Below, piece after piece: positions 25,231-34,936 of a stretch of DNA of 64,000 nt (its first letter is position 1; each line of letters opens with the position of its first letter). Source of the stretch: Thalassospira xianhensis MCCC 1A02616 (lineage in GTDB: Bacteria > Pseudomonadota > Alphaproteobacteria > Rhodospirillales > Thalassospiraceae). Below the pieces are notes generated by a model, which saw only the letters and a program-made list of their open reading frames with translations, searched no databases and was not told the DNA's origin. Location of the stretch: positions 1-64,000 of the forward strand of contig NZ_JPWA01000007.1 in the NCBI RefSeq assembly GCF_003326475.1, given 5' to 3'. Made by a program: the position numbers and the translations under genes.

Positions 25231-26247
25231 ATGGACATCAGAAAGATTATTTGCGGTACGGTGTTGGGAGCCGCCACCGTTGCTGCTACGGCTGCGTCGG
25301 CACAGGAAGTTAACGTTTATTCCTTGCGTCAGCCTTTTCTTGTAGAACCGCTGTTTGAAAGCTTCACCAAGGAAACTGGCGTTAAGGTCAATGTGATCTT
25401 CGCCGAAAAAGGTCTTGTTGAACGCATCAAGCAGGAAGGGGTCAATAGCCCGGCCGATGTTCTGATGACGGTCGATATCAGCCGAATTCAGGAAGCCGTT
25501 GATGCGGGTGTTACAGAGGCCGTCGACAGTGATGTCCTCGAAACCAACATTCCGGCCCATCTGCGCGATGAAAACGATCAGTGGTTTGCCCTGACCCAGC
25601 GTGGTCGTGCGCTTTATGCCTCCAAGGATCGTGTCGCTGAAGGTGAAATCACCACCTACGAAGATCTTGCTGATCCGAAATGGAAGGGTCGCGTTTGCAC
25701 TCGTCCAGGCTCGCATGACTATAACGTTGCCCTGATTTCCTCGATGATTGCCCATCATGGTGCCGAAGAAGCCAAAACGTGGCTCGAGGGCCTGAAAGCA
25801 AACCTTGCACGTAAGCCACAGGGCAATGATCGCGGTCAGGTCAAGGCGATCAAGGAAGGCGAATGCGATGTTGCCATCGCCAATACCTATTACTATGGCA
25901 AGATGCTTGATGATCCGGAACAGCGTGCATGGGCTGAATCGGTAAACATCGTTTTCCCGAATCAGGATGGTCGCGGCATGTCGATGAACATTTCCGGCAT
26001 GACCCTGATCAAGGGTGCACCGAACAAGGAAAACGCTGTCAAGCTGATGGAATTCCTTTCGGGTGACGAAGCGCAGAAAATCTACGCCGAAGTGAACTAT
26101 GAATATCCGGTCAAACCGGGTGTTGAATGGTCCGACTATGTAAAGTCGTGGGGCACCTTCAAGGCTGACGAACTTCCGCTGGCCGAAATCGCCCGTCTGC
26201 GTGCCGATGCGGTTCGCATGGTTGATCAGGTCGGCTACGACGAATAA
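25231..26247 (+). CDS. fbpA: Fe(III) ABC transporter substrate-binding protein, copy 1
   Basis: A 338-aa periplasmic protein of the FbpA/FutA group. Signal peptide about 1-25, cut before QEVNVYSLRQP. VNVYSLRQPFL, SPADVLMTVDISR, DPKWKGRVCTRPG and NTYYYGKM (tyrosines that coordinate ferric iron in the family) are conserved. The frame extends back to 25168, but ATG 25231 after GGGGAA begins the signal peptide. It is followed by a strong terminator, so it is monocistronic, and a Crp-type palindrome lies upstream. It binds ferric iron for import. Confidence 0.88.
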   Translation: MDIRKIICGTVLGAATVAATAASAQEVNVYSLRQPFLVEPLFESFTKETGVKVNVIFAEKGLVERIKQEGVNSPADVLMTVDISRIQEAVDAGVTEAVDSDVLETNIPAHLRDENDQWFALTQRGRALYASKDRVAEGEITTYEDLADPKWKGRVCTRPGSHDYNVALISSMIAHHGAEEAKTWLEGLKANLARKPQGNDRGQVKAIKEGECDVAIANTYYYGKMLDDPEQRAWAESVNIVFPNQDGRGMSMNISGMTLIKGAPNKENAVKLMEFLSGDEAQKIYAEVNYEYPVKPGVEWSDYVKSWGTFKADELPLAEIARLRADAVRMVDQVGYDE

Positions 26248-26277
26248 CTGAATTTTCGTTTTTCGAATAATTCCGGA

Positions 26278-26309
26278 AAGGGGCGGTAACCATTACCGTC
26301 CCTTTTTTT
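26278..26309 (+). terminator. terminator after fbpA1
   Basis: A 12-bp stem with one G-U pair (26278-26289 with 26293-26304), CCA loop and a T7 run (26303-26309), 30 bp after the stop. Confidence 0.9.
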
Positions 26310-26374
26310 GTTGGCTAAACGGGTCCGGCTCCGTGCAGAGGCAGGAGGCCGACAAGGCGGTTATGTTCTATTCG

Positions 26375-26417
26375 CTCTTGCAAAAGAGGGCGGCTGCCCT
26401 TTAATTTCCCGGGCAGC
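26375..26417 (+). promoter_or_regulatory. two tandem hairpins in the fbpA2 leader region
   Basis: CTCTT-GCAA-AAGAG (26375-26388) is followed by GCTGCCC-N11-GGGCAGC (26393-26417), ending 57 bp before the fbpA2 start. No T-run follows. They may shape the leader mRNA; no Fur or Irr box was recognised here. Confidence 0.35.
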
Positions 26418-26474
26418 GAGTACAAATCATTCTTACTTGCCTTCACGCTTTGCGACCATTTCAGGAGATTCATG

Positions 26475-27497
26475 ATGACTTCACTGCGCAACAAGGTCTT
26501 TGGCATGATGGGCGCAGTGGTCGGATTGACGGCATTTCATGCGAATGCTGCCGAGGAAGTTAATGTCTATTCGCTGCGACAGCCTTTCCTGATAGAACCA
26601 ATGTTCGAACAATTCACCAAGGAAACCGGCATTCGGGTCAACACACTGTTTTCCCAAAGCGGTCTGGTTGAACGCATCAAACATGAAGGCCGTAACAGTC
26701 CAGCCGACCTTTTGCTTACTGTTGATATTGGCCGTATTCAGGACGCCGTTGATGCCGATATAGCGACACCGCTTCAAAGCGATGTGATTGATGCCAATAT
26801 CCCCGAACAGTTTCGTGATCAGGATCACCTGTGGGTCGGCCTGACCACCCGTGCACGTGTCCTTTATACGTCGCTTGATCGTGTGAAGCCCGACGCCATT
26901 GCGACATACGAAGAACTTGCCGATCCGGAATGGAAGGGGCGCATTTGTGTCCGTTCTGGAATGCATGTTTACAATATCGCACTGGTGGCCTCGATGATTG
27001 CCCGTCATGGCGAGGAATACACAAAAACCTGGCTTCAGGGACTGAAGGACAACCTTGCGCGCAAACCGCAAGGGGCGGATATCGATCAGATCGAGGCCGT
27101 ATCCCAAGGCGTTTGCGATCTGGCAATCGGCAATTCCTATTATTACGGCAAGATGCTTGATGATCCAAACAAAGCCGATGCCGCCAAGGATGTTCGGATT
27201 GTTTTCCCCAATCAGGGCGACCGCGGCACGCATGTGAATATTTCGGGTGTGGCCCTGATAAAGAATGCGCCGAACAAGGAAAATGCGATCAAGCTGGTCG
27301 AATTTCTGTCCGGGGACGAGGCGCAGCACATGTATGCAGACGTGAACTTTGAATATCCGGTCAAGCCGGGGGTGGCTTGGTCGGAAATGGTTCGTTCCTG
27401 GGGCACATTCAAATCCGATACCCTGCCGCTTAACGAAGTTGCCAATAACCGTGGTGCGGCCATTCGTCTGATCGACGAAGTCGGCTTTAACGAATAG
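26475..27497 (+). CDS. fbpA: Fe(III) ABC transporter substrate-binding protein, copy 2
   Basis: A 340-aa paralogue of the protein at 25231, alike along its whole length: EVNVYSLRQPFLIEPMF, VERIKHEGRNSPADLL, DPEWKGRICVRSG, NSYYYGKML and VNFEYPVKPGV. Signal peptide about 1-25 (GLTAFHANA). Two ATGs stand in tandem; AGGAG is 4 bases from the first (26472) and 7 from the second, so 26475 is preferred. It is 12 bp ahead of the permease gene and surely in its operon, unlike copy 1. Iron binding in the periplasm. Confidence 0.88.
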   Translation: MTSLRNKVFGMMGAVVGLTAFHANAAEEVNVYSLRQPFLIEPMFEQFTKETGIRVNTLFSQSGLVERIKHEGRNSPADLLLTVDIGRIQDAVDADIATPLQSDVIDANIPEQFRDQDHLWVGLTTRARVLYTSLDRVKPDAIATYEELADPEWKGRICVRSGMHVYNIALVASMIARHGEEYTKTWLQGLKDNLARKPQGADIDQIEAVSQGVCDLAIGNSYYYGKMLDDPNKADAAKDVRIVFPNQGDRGTHVNISGVALIKNAPNKENAIKLVEFLSGDEAQHMYADVNFEYPVKPGVAWSEMVRSWGTFKSDTLPLNEVANNRGAAIRLIDEVGFNE

Positions 27498-27509
27498 GGC
27501 GCAGCTCGC

Positions 27510-29279
27510 GTGAACAATTCCTGCCAGACCGAAGACGATCGCGATATCCGGCCTTCTGCCGTAACCGAGACGCTTGATCCGTTGCGCGAACGTTCGCTTG
27601 GAACCTCCATGCGCTGGCTGCCGCGCGGCCAATCAGGTCTTTGGCTGGCCGGGGCATTTATTATCGCACTTCTTGTCGCAACACCGTTGATTGCGGTTGT
27701 TTATCTGGCGTTGTTCCCAACGGAAAACATCTGGCCGCATCTGGCATCCACCATGTTGCCGCGATACCTGAAAAATACCGGTATCCTGATGCTGGGGGTT
27801 GGTATTGGCGTCACGTTGATCGGTGTTTCGGCGGCATGGGTCGTAACCATGTGTCGCCTGCCGGGTAAACGGTTCTTTGAATGGGCGATGCTGCTTCCGA
27901 TGGCAGTTCCGGCCTACATTGTTGCCTATGTCTACACCGATCTTCTGGAATATGCCGGTCCGTTGCAGCGTCTTCTACGCGAGATTTTCGGCTGGCAAAC
28001 CGCGCGTGATTACTGGTTTCCTGATATCCGGACCAAGGGCGGGGCGATACTGGTGCTTAGCCTGACGCTTTATCCCTATGTTTACATGCTGGCCCGGGCG
28101 GCCTTTTTGGCACAGTCGGTCTGTGTTCTCGAAGCTGCACGTGTTCTCGGGCGTTCGGCCTGGAACTCGTTCGTAACGGTTGCCTTGCCTTTGGCGCGTC
28201 CGGCTATCGTGGTTGGTGTCGTCATTGCGCTGATGGAAACCTTGAATGATTTCGGGACCATCGATTTCTTTGCTGTTCATACCCTGACGGCTGGTATTTT
28301 CAATGTCTGGCTCGGTATGGGAAATGCCGGCGGAGCTGCCCAGATCGCGCTGACCATGCTGGCGGTCGTGATTGTCCTGATCGTGGCTGAACGTTATTCA
28401 CGCCGTCGCCAGCGTTTCCACGATACGACCAACCGCTTTCAGGAATTACCGGGTTATGAGCTTGGTCCGGTCGCCAAATTTTTTGCGCTGGCTGTCTGCA
28501 TCCTGCCGATTGTGCTGGGTTTTGTGATCCCATCATTGGTGTTGGTCTACTATTCCGTTGGCTATTTTGATCAAAGCTGGACCGCCGATTTCTTTGAGTT
28601 TGCTGGCAATAGTTTGCTGGTATCGGGTCTTGCAACCTTTGTTGCGGTTGGTTGTGCTGTGTTCCTTGGCTATGCTTTGCGTCTTTTCCCGCAACCTCTT
28701 CTGCGGTTCTGCATTCGCATGGCATCGGTTGGTTATGCCGTGCCCGGGGCGGTTCTGGCGATCGGGGTTCTGATCCCGTTTGCCCGGTTTGATAACGCGG
28801 TTGATGCCATGATGCGCGAAACGTTTGGCATATCTACCGGCCTGCTTCTGAGCGGGACGGTCTTTGCCATTGTTTTTGCCTATGCTGTGCGTTTTATGGC
28901 GGTTTCCTATGGCTCTATTGAGGCTGCACTTGGCAAGGTCCGACCAAGCATGGATGACGCGGCCCGCACATTGGGCGAAAGCCCTTGGGGAACATTGAAG
29001 CGCATTCATTTTCCGATGGTGCGTGGCGGCATTCTGGCAGCGGCGGTTCTCGTCTTTGTGGACGCGATGAAGGAACTCCCGGCGACGCTGATCCTTCGGC
29101 CGTTCAATTTCGAAACACTGGCGACGCATGTCTATCAGTTCGCCAAGGATGAAATGATCGAACAGGCAGCCCTTGGTGCATTGACCATCGTCATTGTCGG
29201 TGTCGTTCCGGTGATTATGTTAAGTCGGGCTATTTCCCGATCCCGCCCGGGGCATGATGGTGCATCGTCGCGCCATTGA
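27510..29279 (+). CDS. fbpB: Fe(III) ABC transporter permease (fused, FbpB type)
   Basis: A 589-aa inner-membrane permease with two BPD_transp_1 units in tandem, as usual for FbpB/FutB. The first coupling loop is LEAARVLGRSAWNSFVTVALPLARPA (residues ~207-232). The second is DDAARTLGESPWGTLKRIHFPM (~484-505). It starts at GTG 27510, 12 bp after fbpA2, with only a weak Shine-Dalgarno. No ATP-binding subunit gene lies next to it, so the transporter must borrow an ATPase encoded elsewhere. Confidence 0.9.
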   Translation: MNNSCQTEDDRDIRPSAVTETLDPLRERSLGTSMRWLPRGQSGLWLAGAFIIALLVATPLIAVVYLALFPTENIWPHLASTMLPRYLKNTGILMLGVGIGVTLIGVSAAWVVTMCRLPGKRFFEWAMLLPMAVPAYIVAYVYTDLLEYAGPLQRLLREIFGWQTARDYWFPDIRTKGGAILVLSLTLYPYVYMLARAAFLAQSVCVLEAARVLGRSAWNSFVTVALPLARPAIVVGVVIALMETLNDFGTIDFFAVHTLTAGIFNVWLGMGNAGGAAQIALTMLAVVIVLIVAERYSRRRQRFHDTTNRFQELPGYELGPVAKFFALAVCILPIVLGFVIPSLVLVYYSVGYFDQSWTADFFEFAGNSLLVSGLATFVAVGCAVFLGYALRLFPQPLLRFCIRMASVGYAVPGAVLAIGVLIPFARFDNAVDAMMRETFGISTGLLLSGTVFAIVFAYAVRFMAVSYGSIEAALGKVRPSMDDAARTLGESPWGTLKRIHFPMVRGGILAAAVLVFVDAMKELPATLILRPFNFETLATHVYQFAKDEMIEQAALGALTIVIVGVVPVIMLSRAISRSRPGHDGASSRH

Positions 29280-29342
29280 CGTTCCCGTTCCGCCGGATCA
29301 CTATCGCCGCTATATGATCCCGTTAAGTTCGACAGGCTGCTG

Positions 29343-30647
29343 ATGACCACGTCACAAAATAATCCTGCCAATTCAGATATTTGCCACCAACCGGGACTGA
29401 CGCGGCTTGAAGATGCGCTGCGTATTGCATTTGACGAAGTCGCTGTTCGTGCACCGGTAATTGAGGCGCCTCTTACTGATTGTTATGGGGCGATCCTGCG
29501 CAAGGATATCGTTGCCAGGGTCGACGTCCCGTCTGCGGATAACTCGGCAATGGATGGATATGCATTCTATCATGCCGACCTGCAGGAACTTGTCGGTAAA
29601 GTGGATGTGCAAATCACTGTCGGCGGTGTGTCGCTGGCGGGGCAGCCGTTTACGGGGAAAATCCCGCGTGGGCAGGCAATCCGCATCGCGACGGGGGCTG
29701 CCATTCCTGAGGGCGCAGATTGCATCATCATTCAGGAAAATGTCACGGCGAATGCCGATGAAACGCTTTTGACCGTTTCGCAGGATGTGGTCGCACAGAC
29801 CCGCCAGCATCAACATATCCGTCGTCGCGGCGAAGATGTTGAGACTGGTGCGGTTATCCTGCCAGCCGGTAAACGCTTGCGCCCGCAGGATATCGCGGTT
29901 GCCGCCGGGCAGGGGTATCAGTCAGTGCTGGTGTCTAAGCCCTTGTCGGTTGCCGTTTTCTCGACCGGGGATGAACTGGCAAAGCCCGGAGATCCGCTGC
30001 CGCCCGGCGGCGTTTACGATTCTAACCGGTTTGCCATGATCGGCATGCTGCGCGCTTGCGGGTGCATGGTTACTGATCTTGGCCTTCTGGCTGATGATTT
30101 TGATGTGTTGAAAACCGCCTTAAAGGGGGCTGCCCAAACACATGATGTCATCATGACATCGGGTGGGGTATCTGTTGGTAAGGCGGATTTGTTGAAGCCT
30201 GTTGTAGATAGTCTTGGCGAAATTCAGGCATGGAAACTGGCAATCAAACCGGGCAAACCTTTGATGCGCGGTCGTATTGGGGATTGTGTTGTCATCGGCT
30301 TGCCGGGAAATCCGGTTTCGGTGATGGTTTCCGGGCTGCTTTATGCCATGCCGCTTCTTTCTCATATGATGGGGGCATCGGACGACGTTTGTGCGCCCCT
30401 GCGATTGCCGGCCATCGCAGGGTTTGACTTCAACCGTGGTACGGGGCGCCGCGAATGGCTGCGCGCCCGTCTGGTGCAGGATGACGATGGGCAATGGGTT
30501 GCCATGACTTACCATTCGGCGAGTTCCGGCATGTTATCCTCGATGGTGTGGGCCGAAGGCCTGATCGAAATCGCCGAGGATTGCGGGCAGGTCAGAAAGG
30601 GTGATCAGGTACTCTATCTGCCATTCGGTGGTTTGCAGGCATTTTAA
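29343..30647 (+). CDS. moeA: molybdopterin molybdenumtransferase
   Basis: A 434-aa MoeA that inserts molybdate into adenylylated molybdopterin to form the molybdenum cofactor. Typical motifs are DNSAMDGYAF near residue 66, IATGAAIPEGADCIIIQE (~121-138), VFSTGDEL and the MoCF-domain SGGVSVGKAD, then IKPGKPLMRG and GLPGNPVSV. It starts 63 bp after fbpB. No other molybdenum genes are in the window. Confidence 0.92.
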   Translation: MTTSQNNPANSDICHQPGLTRLEDALRIAFDEVAVRAPVIEAPLTDCYGAILRKDIVARVDVPSADNSAMDGYAFYHADLQELVGKVDVQITVGGVSLAGQPFTGKIPRGQAIRIATGAAIPEGADCIIIQENVTANADETLLTVSQDVVAQTRQHQHIRRRGEDVETGAVILPAGKRLRPQDIAVAAGQGYQSVLVSKPLSVAVFSTGDELAKPGDPLPPGGVYDSNRFAMIGMLRACGCMVTDLGLLADDFDVLKTALKGAAQTHDVIMTSGGVSVGKADLLKPVVDSLGEIQAWKLAIKPGKPLMRGRIGDCVVIGLPGNPVSVMVSGLLYAMPLLSHMMGASDDVCAPLRLPAIAGFDFNRGTGRREWLRARLVQDDDGQWVAMTYHSASSGMLSSMVWAEGLIEIAEDCGQVRKGDQVLYLPFGGLQAF

Positions 30648-30724
30648 AAACTGATCCAGATCATGGAATTTGCATCCTTTTCCGGTGATGTTTAACAAAA
30701 CAACGGAACAAGGGTGGAAAGCGG

Positions 30725-32305
30725 ATGACTGTATCAGTGACTTTTTGTGGGGCTGCGGGTGGTGTCACCGGTTCATGTTATCTACTGCGCACCGACAGTG
30801 GCGACATTGTTGTCGATTGCGGCATGTTTCAGGGCAGCAAGACAGTTCGCGAACTGAACTATGGGGCTTTCCCGTTCAAGGTTGCTGACATTCGTGGCGT
30901 GCTTTTGACCCATGCGCATATCGATCATTCCGGCTTACTTCCCAAACTGGTAAAGGCAGGTTTTAACGGGCCGATTTATGCGACGGAACCGACCTGCGAT
31001 CTTCTGACCTATATGCTGCCTGATTCAGGTTACATTCAGGAAACCGAGGTCGAACGCCTTAACCGCCGTAATGTTCGGCGCGGTCGACCGGAAGTCACCC
31101 CGATCTATACCCGTGAAGATGCGGAAAAGACTCTCAAACGGTTGCAACCCGTCGACTATCATGAATGGCGTGAAGTTCTGCCGGGCTTGCGGGCGCGCTA
31201 CTGGGATGCCGGGCATCTTTTGGGATCCGCTTCGATAGAAATCGAAGTGGATGATGAGGCCCCAGACGGTGAGCCACGTACCCTGCGGCTGCTGTTTTCT
31301 GGCGATATCGGCACGGGCGAGGCGGTGTTTAACGATGCGCCCGAAGGGCCGAAAAACATCGATTATCTGTTTGTTGAATCCACCTATGGTGATCGCAATC
31401 GCCCCGAAGTCAGCGATGCAGAGCGCCGCGAAATGCTGGCTGTCGAGGTTCGCCAAGCCATTCAGGCCGGCGGTAATCTTGTAATCCCGAGTTTCGCGGT
31501 GGCTCGTACACAGGAACTGCTTGTCGATCTGGCGACCCTGTTTAATCGTGGAAAACTTCCCAAGGCGGATGTTTTTGTCGATAGCCCGCTGGCCCAGCGT
31601 GCGACCGAGGTTTTTGCCAAGCATCTCTCCCATGATGATGCACGTGCCCTGGCCCATCCCAATTTTCATATGGTGCCCGATGTTGAGGCAAGCATGCAGT
31701 TGGCAAGGGTCAGAAGCGGCGCGATCATTTTGTCGGCAAGTGGCATGTGCGATGCCGGGCGCATTCGCTATCATTTGAAAAACAATCTGTGGCGGCCGGA
31801 ATGCACGGTGCTGATGGTCGGTTTTCAGGCTGCCGGGTCGTTGGGCCGTGTGCTGCAGGGCGGGGCAAAGCATGTCCGCATTCATGGTGATGAAGTCGAT
31901 GTGCACGCCCGAATCAGGACGCTTGATATCTATTCCGGACACGCCGATCAGGACATGCTGCTGCGCTGGACAAAGGAAAGGATGCCGATATCGCGGCGCA
32001 TTTTCCTGACCCACGGCGAAGACGGGGCGCGCGCCGCTTTGCAACAGGCCATGATCAATAACGGGATCGAAGAAAGCAAAATTGCACTCCCGGTGCTTGA
32101 TGACACCGTGACGCTCAAACGCGGGCAGGCAAAACAGGCCGAATTCAAACCGCGCCTGCCTGTTGGCGAGATGTCCCGTGATGACTGGCACAACCGCTAT
32201 GCCCATAGTGTTACAGAACTTTCTGAAAAACTTCGTGCACTCGACAGCAACGAAAAACGCGAAGCCCTGCTCGAAAAAGTCTTGCAAGATATCGCATCGG
32301 CATGA
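30725..32305 (+). CDS. MBL-fold/beta-CASP RNA metallohydrolase
   Basis: A 526-aa protein of the CPSF73-like/RNase J-related group. The zinc motif is HAHIDHSG (residues ~59-66), followed by DAGHLLGSASIEIE, LFSGDIG and ESTYGDR. The beta-CASP segment has PSFAVARTQELL and ILSASGMCDAGRI, and the RMMBL end has YSGHADQDMLL. These nucleases cut or trim RNA; the bacterial targets are mostly unknown. It lies between moeA and the glycan cluster and may share their transcript (gaps 77 and 126 bp). Confidence 0.88.
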   Translation: MTVSVTFCGAAGGVTGSCYLLRTDSGDIVVDCGMFQGSKTVRELNYGAFPFKVADIRGVLLTHAHIDHSGLLPKLVKAGFNGPIYATEPTCDLLTYMLPDSGYIQETEVERLNRRNVRRGRPEVTPIYTREDAEKTLKRLQPVDYHEWREVLPGLRARYWDAGHLLGSASIEIEVDDEAPDGEPRTLRLLFSGDIGTGEAVFNDAPEGPKNIDYLFVESTYGDRNRPEVSDAERREMLAVEVRQAIQAGGNLVIPSFAVARTQELLVDLATLFNRGKLPKADVFVDSPLAQRATEVFAKHLSHDDARALAHPNFHMVPDVEASMQLARVRSGAIILSASGMCDAGRIRYHLKNNLWRPECTVLMVGFQAAGSLGRVLQGGAKHVRIHGDEVDVHARIRTLDIYSGHADQDMLLRWTKERMPISRRIFLTHGEDGARAALQQAMINNGIEESKIALPVLDDTVTLKRGQAKQAEFKPRLPVGEMSRDDWHNRYAHSVTELSEKLRALDSNEKREALLEKVLQDIASA

Positions 32306-32431
32306 GAGCAATAGCCCGATGGCAGGTTGGAAATACCGTAAAATACGGAAATGCTTGCCAACGGGCGATATCGTGTCACCCTATATCGGGTTGAGAAGGT
32401 ATCGAAGGACACTACGAGAGCGGGCGGATAT

Positions 32432-33634
32432 ATGTCGATCGTGGGGAATACCGGCTATCGTGTTCTGATCTATAGCCACGATACATTCGGCTTGGGCCAT
32501 TTGCGCCGCTGCCGGACCATTGCGCATGCGCTTGTTTCGCGTCGGGACGATGTATCTGTGCTGATCCTTTCCGGATCGCCGATCATCGGCAGTTTCGAAT
32601 TCCGTTCGCGAGTCGACTTTGTGCGCATTCCGGGCGTGATCAAGCTCTCGAATGGCGAATACACGTCGCTTAATCTGAATATTGATGTCGATCAGACGCT
32701 GGCGATGCGTGAATCCATTATTCAGCATACTGCCGATGTGTTTAATCCCGATCTGTTCATCGTCGACAAGGAACCGCTTGGCTTGCGCGGTGAAGTTGAA
32801 TCGACACTTCAGATGTTGCGCCACCGTCGCACGCGCCTTGTCATGGGCTTGCGCGACGTGATGGATGACCCGGTCAATCTGCGTGAAGAATGGGATCGCA
32901 AAAAATGCGTTCCGGCTCTGGCCGACCTTTACGACGAAATCTGGGTCTATGGCCTCAAAGACATCTGTAATCCGCTTGAAGGCATTGATCTGCCGCCGGG
33001 TGTCGAAGAAAAAATGACCTATACCGGATATTTACCGCGTACCGCGACGCGCAAACCGACCCCGGAACATGGCGCGCTTGGTCTTGAGGAACCCTATTAT
33101 CTCGTCACGACCGGTGGTGGCGGGGACGGGGTTAATCTGGTTGATTGGGTGATCAGTGCCTATGAGGCCGATCCTGATATTCCTGTTCCTTCGCTTGTCG
33201 TGCTGGGGCCGTTCATGGCACCAAATGACCAGCAGGCGTTCATGGAACGCGCGGAAAAGATCGATAAGCTTTCGGTCATTACCTTCGATGCCAATGTCGA
33301 AATGCTGATGGATCGGTCTGCCGGTGTGATCGCAATGGGTGGCTACAATACGTTTTGTGAAATCCTGTCCTTTGACAAACCGGCAATCATTGTGCCGCGA
33401 ACCGTGCCGCGGCTTGAACAATATGTTCGCGCGTCGGCTGCCGAAAAACTTGGTCTGGTCAAAATGCTGACCGAAGATAGCGGGCGTCCGCCGATGCAGA
33501 TGGCCGAAGCCCTTCGTGGTCTGATTGATCAGCCAAAGCCGTCACATGTAACCGTACCAAACCTGATGGGTGGCCTTGATAGTGTTGGCGATCAGGTTGA
33601 ACGCTGGCTGCCGCCGCAGCTTGCTGCCGAGTAA
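32432..33634 (+). CDS. GT28/MurG-like glycosyltransferase, copy 1
   Basis: A 400-aa GT-B protein. The N-terminal domain has a glycine-rich SHDTFGLGHLRRC loop (G-x-GH as in MurG). The C-terminal donor site includes TTGGGGDG and MGGYNTFCEILSFDKPAIIVPR. The frame extends back to 32351, but ATG 32432 fits the conserved start. It opens the run of closely spaced or overlapping genes that ends with an ABC transporter at 45280. It resembles the transferase at 36684 in layout. Sugar donor and acceptor unknown. Confidence 0.8.
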   Translation: MSIVGNTGYRVLIYSHDTFGLGHLRRCRTIAHALVSRRDDVSVLILSGSPIIGSFEFRSRVDFVRIPGVIKLSNGEYTSLNLNIDVDQTLAMRESIIQHTADVFNPDLFIVDKEPLGLRGEVESTLQMLRHRRTRLVMGLRDVMDDPVNLREEWDRKKCVPALADLYDEIWVYGLKDICNPLEGIDLPPGVEEKMTYTGYLPRTATRKPTPEHGALGLEEPYYLVTTGGGGDGVNLVDWVISAYEADPDIPVPSLVVLGPFMAPNDQQAFMERAEKIDKLSVITFDANVEMLMDRSAGVIAMGGYNTFCEILSFDKPAIIVPRTVPRLEQYVRASAAEKLGLVKMLTEDSGRPPMQMAEALRGLIDQPKPSHVTVPNLMGGLDSVGDQVERWLPPQLAAE

Positions 33635-33655
33635 GATTTTCCGGGATAACAACAG

Positions 33656-34924
33656 ATGACATGCGACAAGCTTGCAATCGTGGTGAAAGGATATCCACGA
33701 TTGTCGGAAACCTTTATTGCCCAGGAAATCCTCGGTATTCAGCAAGCAGGTATTCCTTATCGTATTGTATCACTGCGTCATCCGACCGATAAAAAACGCC
33801 ACCCGGTCCACGAAAGGATCACGGCTGAAATTGATTACCTGCCGGAATATGTCTATCAGGAACCGATGCGCGTGTTTCGCGGCTGGCTAAAGGCCCGCAA
33901 AATGCCGGGATATCGTCGGGCAAGAAATATCTGGTGGCAGGACTATCGCCGGGATCGCACACCGAACCGCGCCCGTCGTTTTGCGCAAGCATTGGTAATG
34001 GCGGCGGAGCTGCCGGACGATATCACGCGCATCTATGCCCATTTCCTGCATACCCCGGCATCGGTTGCGCGATATACAGCGATGATGCGCGGTCTTCCGT
34101 GGTGTTGTTCTGCACATGCCAAGGATATCTACACCAGCGAAGATTGGGACATGCGTGAAAAGCTGGCCGATATGGATTGGCTGGTGACCTGCACGAAGGC
34201 CAATGTCGACCATCTGCAAAAGCTGGCCGATGATCCGGCCAAGGTGAATTTGCTTTATCACGGCCTTGATTTTTCCCGTTTCCCCGAAGATTTTCCGGAC
34301 CGGATGCCCCGTGACGGCCGGGATTCCGAACATCCGGTAACGATTCTGTCGGTTGGTCGGCTGGTAGGGAAAAAGGGTTATGACGATCTTCTGCGTGCAC
34401 TTGCCGATTTACCCAAGGATCTGCATTGGCGGTTTGTTCATATTGGTGGTGGCAATGGCGATAAATACAAATCGCTCGCGACCGATCTTGGAATTTCAGA
34501 TCATTGTGACTGGCAGGGGCCGCGTGACCAGAAAGAAGTGATTGCGGGCTGTCAGTCCGCCGATCTGTTCGTTCTGGCAAGCCGGGTGGAACAGGATGGT
34601 GATCGTGACGGATTGCCCAATGTCCTGATGGAAGCACAGCTTTGCGGTCTGGCGGCGGTTTCAACGGCAATTTCAGCCATTCCGGAACTGATTACCGATG
34701 GCCTTAACGGCAAACTTGTTCCCGAACGTGATCCCAAATCATTGTCCTTGGCAATGGCTGAATTGATTGCCAATCCGGCGTTGCGCGATCAGATGGGGCG
34801 CAAGGGCAACGAAATCGTTCGACGGGATTTCTCATTCTATACCGGCATGAAGGAACTGGCATATCGCTTTGGTGTTGATGCACCGGTAGCCAGAACTGCC
34901 GCGCAACAACCGGCAGCGGAGTAG
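33656..34924 (+). CDS. GT4-family glycosyltransferase of the second glycan cluster
   Basis: A 422-aa GT-B protein. It begins KLAIVVKGYPRLSETFIAQEILG, typical of WcaL/AmsK-type GT4 enzymes, and has SVGRLVGKKGYDDLL, FVLASRVEQDGDRDGLPNVLMEAQLCGLAAVSTAISAIPEL in separate parts of the donor site and the E-x7-E arrangement. Gap of 21 bp to the GT28 gene. It likely transfers a hexose to the growing glycan in the cytoplasm. Confidence 0.86.
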   Translation: MTCDKLAIVVKGYPRLSETFIAQEILGIQQAGIPYRIVSLRHPTDKKRHPVHERITAEIDYLPEYVYQEPMRVFRGWLKARKMPGYRRARNIWWQDYRRDRTPNRARRFAQALVMAAELPDDITRIYAHFLHTPASVARYTAMMRGLPWCCSAHAKDIYTSEDWDMREKLADMDWLVTCTKANVDHLQKLADDPAKVNLLYHGLDFSRFPEDFPDRMPRDGRDSEHPVTILSVGRLVGKKGYDDLLRALADLPKDLHWRFVHIGGGNGDKYKSLATDLGISDHCDWQGPRDQKEVIAGCQSADLFVLASRVEQDGDRDGLPNVLMEAQLCGLAAVSTAISAIPELITDGLNGKLVPERDPKSLSLAMAELIANPALRDQMGRKGNEIVRRDFSFYTGMKELAYRFGVDAPVARTAAQQPAAE

Positions 34925-34936
34925 GGGACGGCAAAC

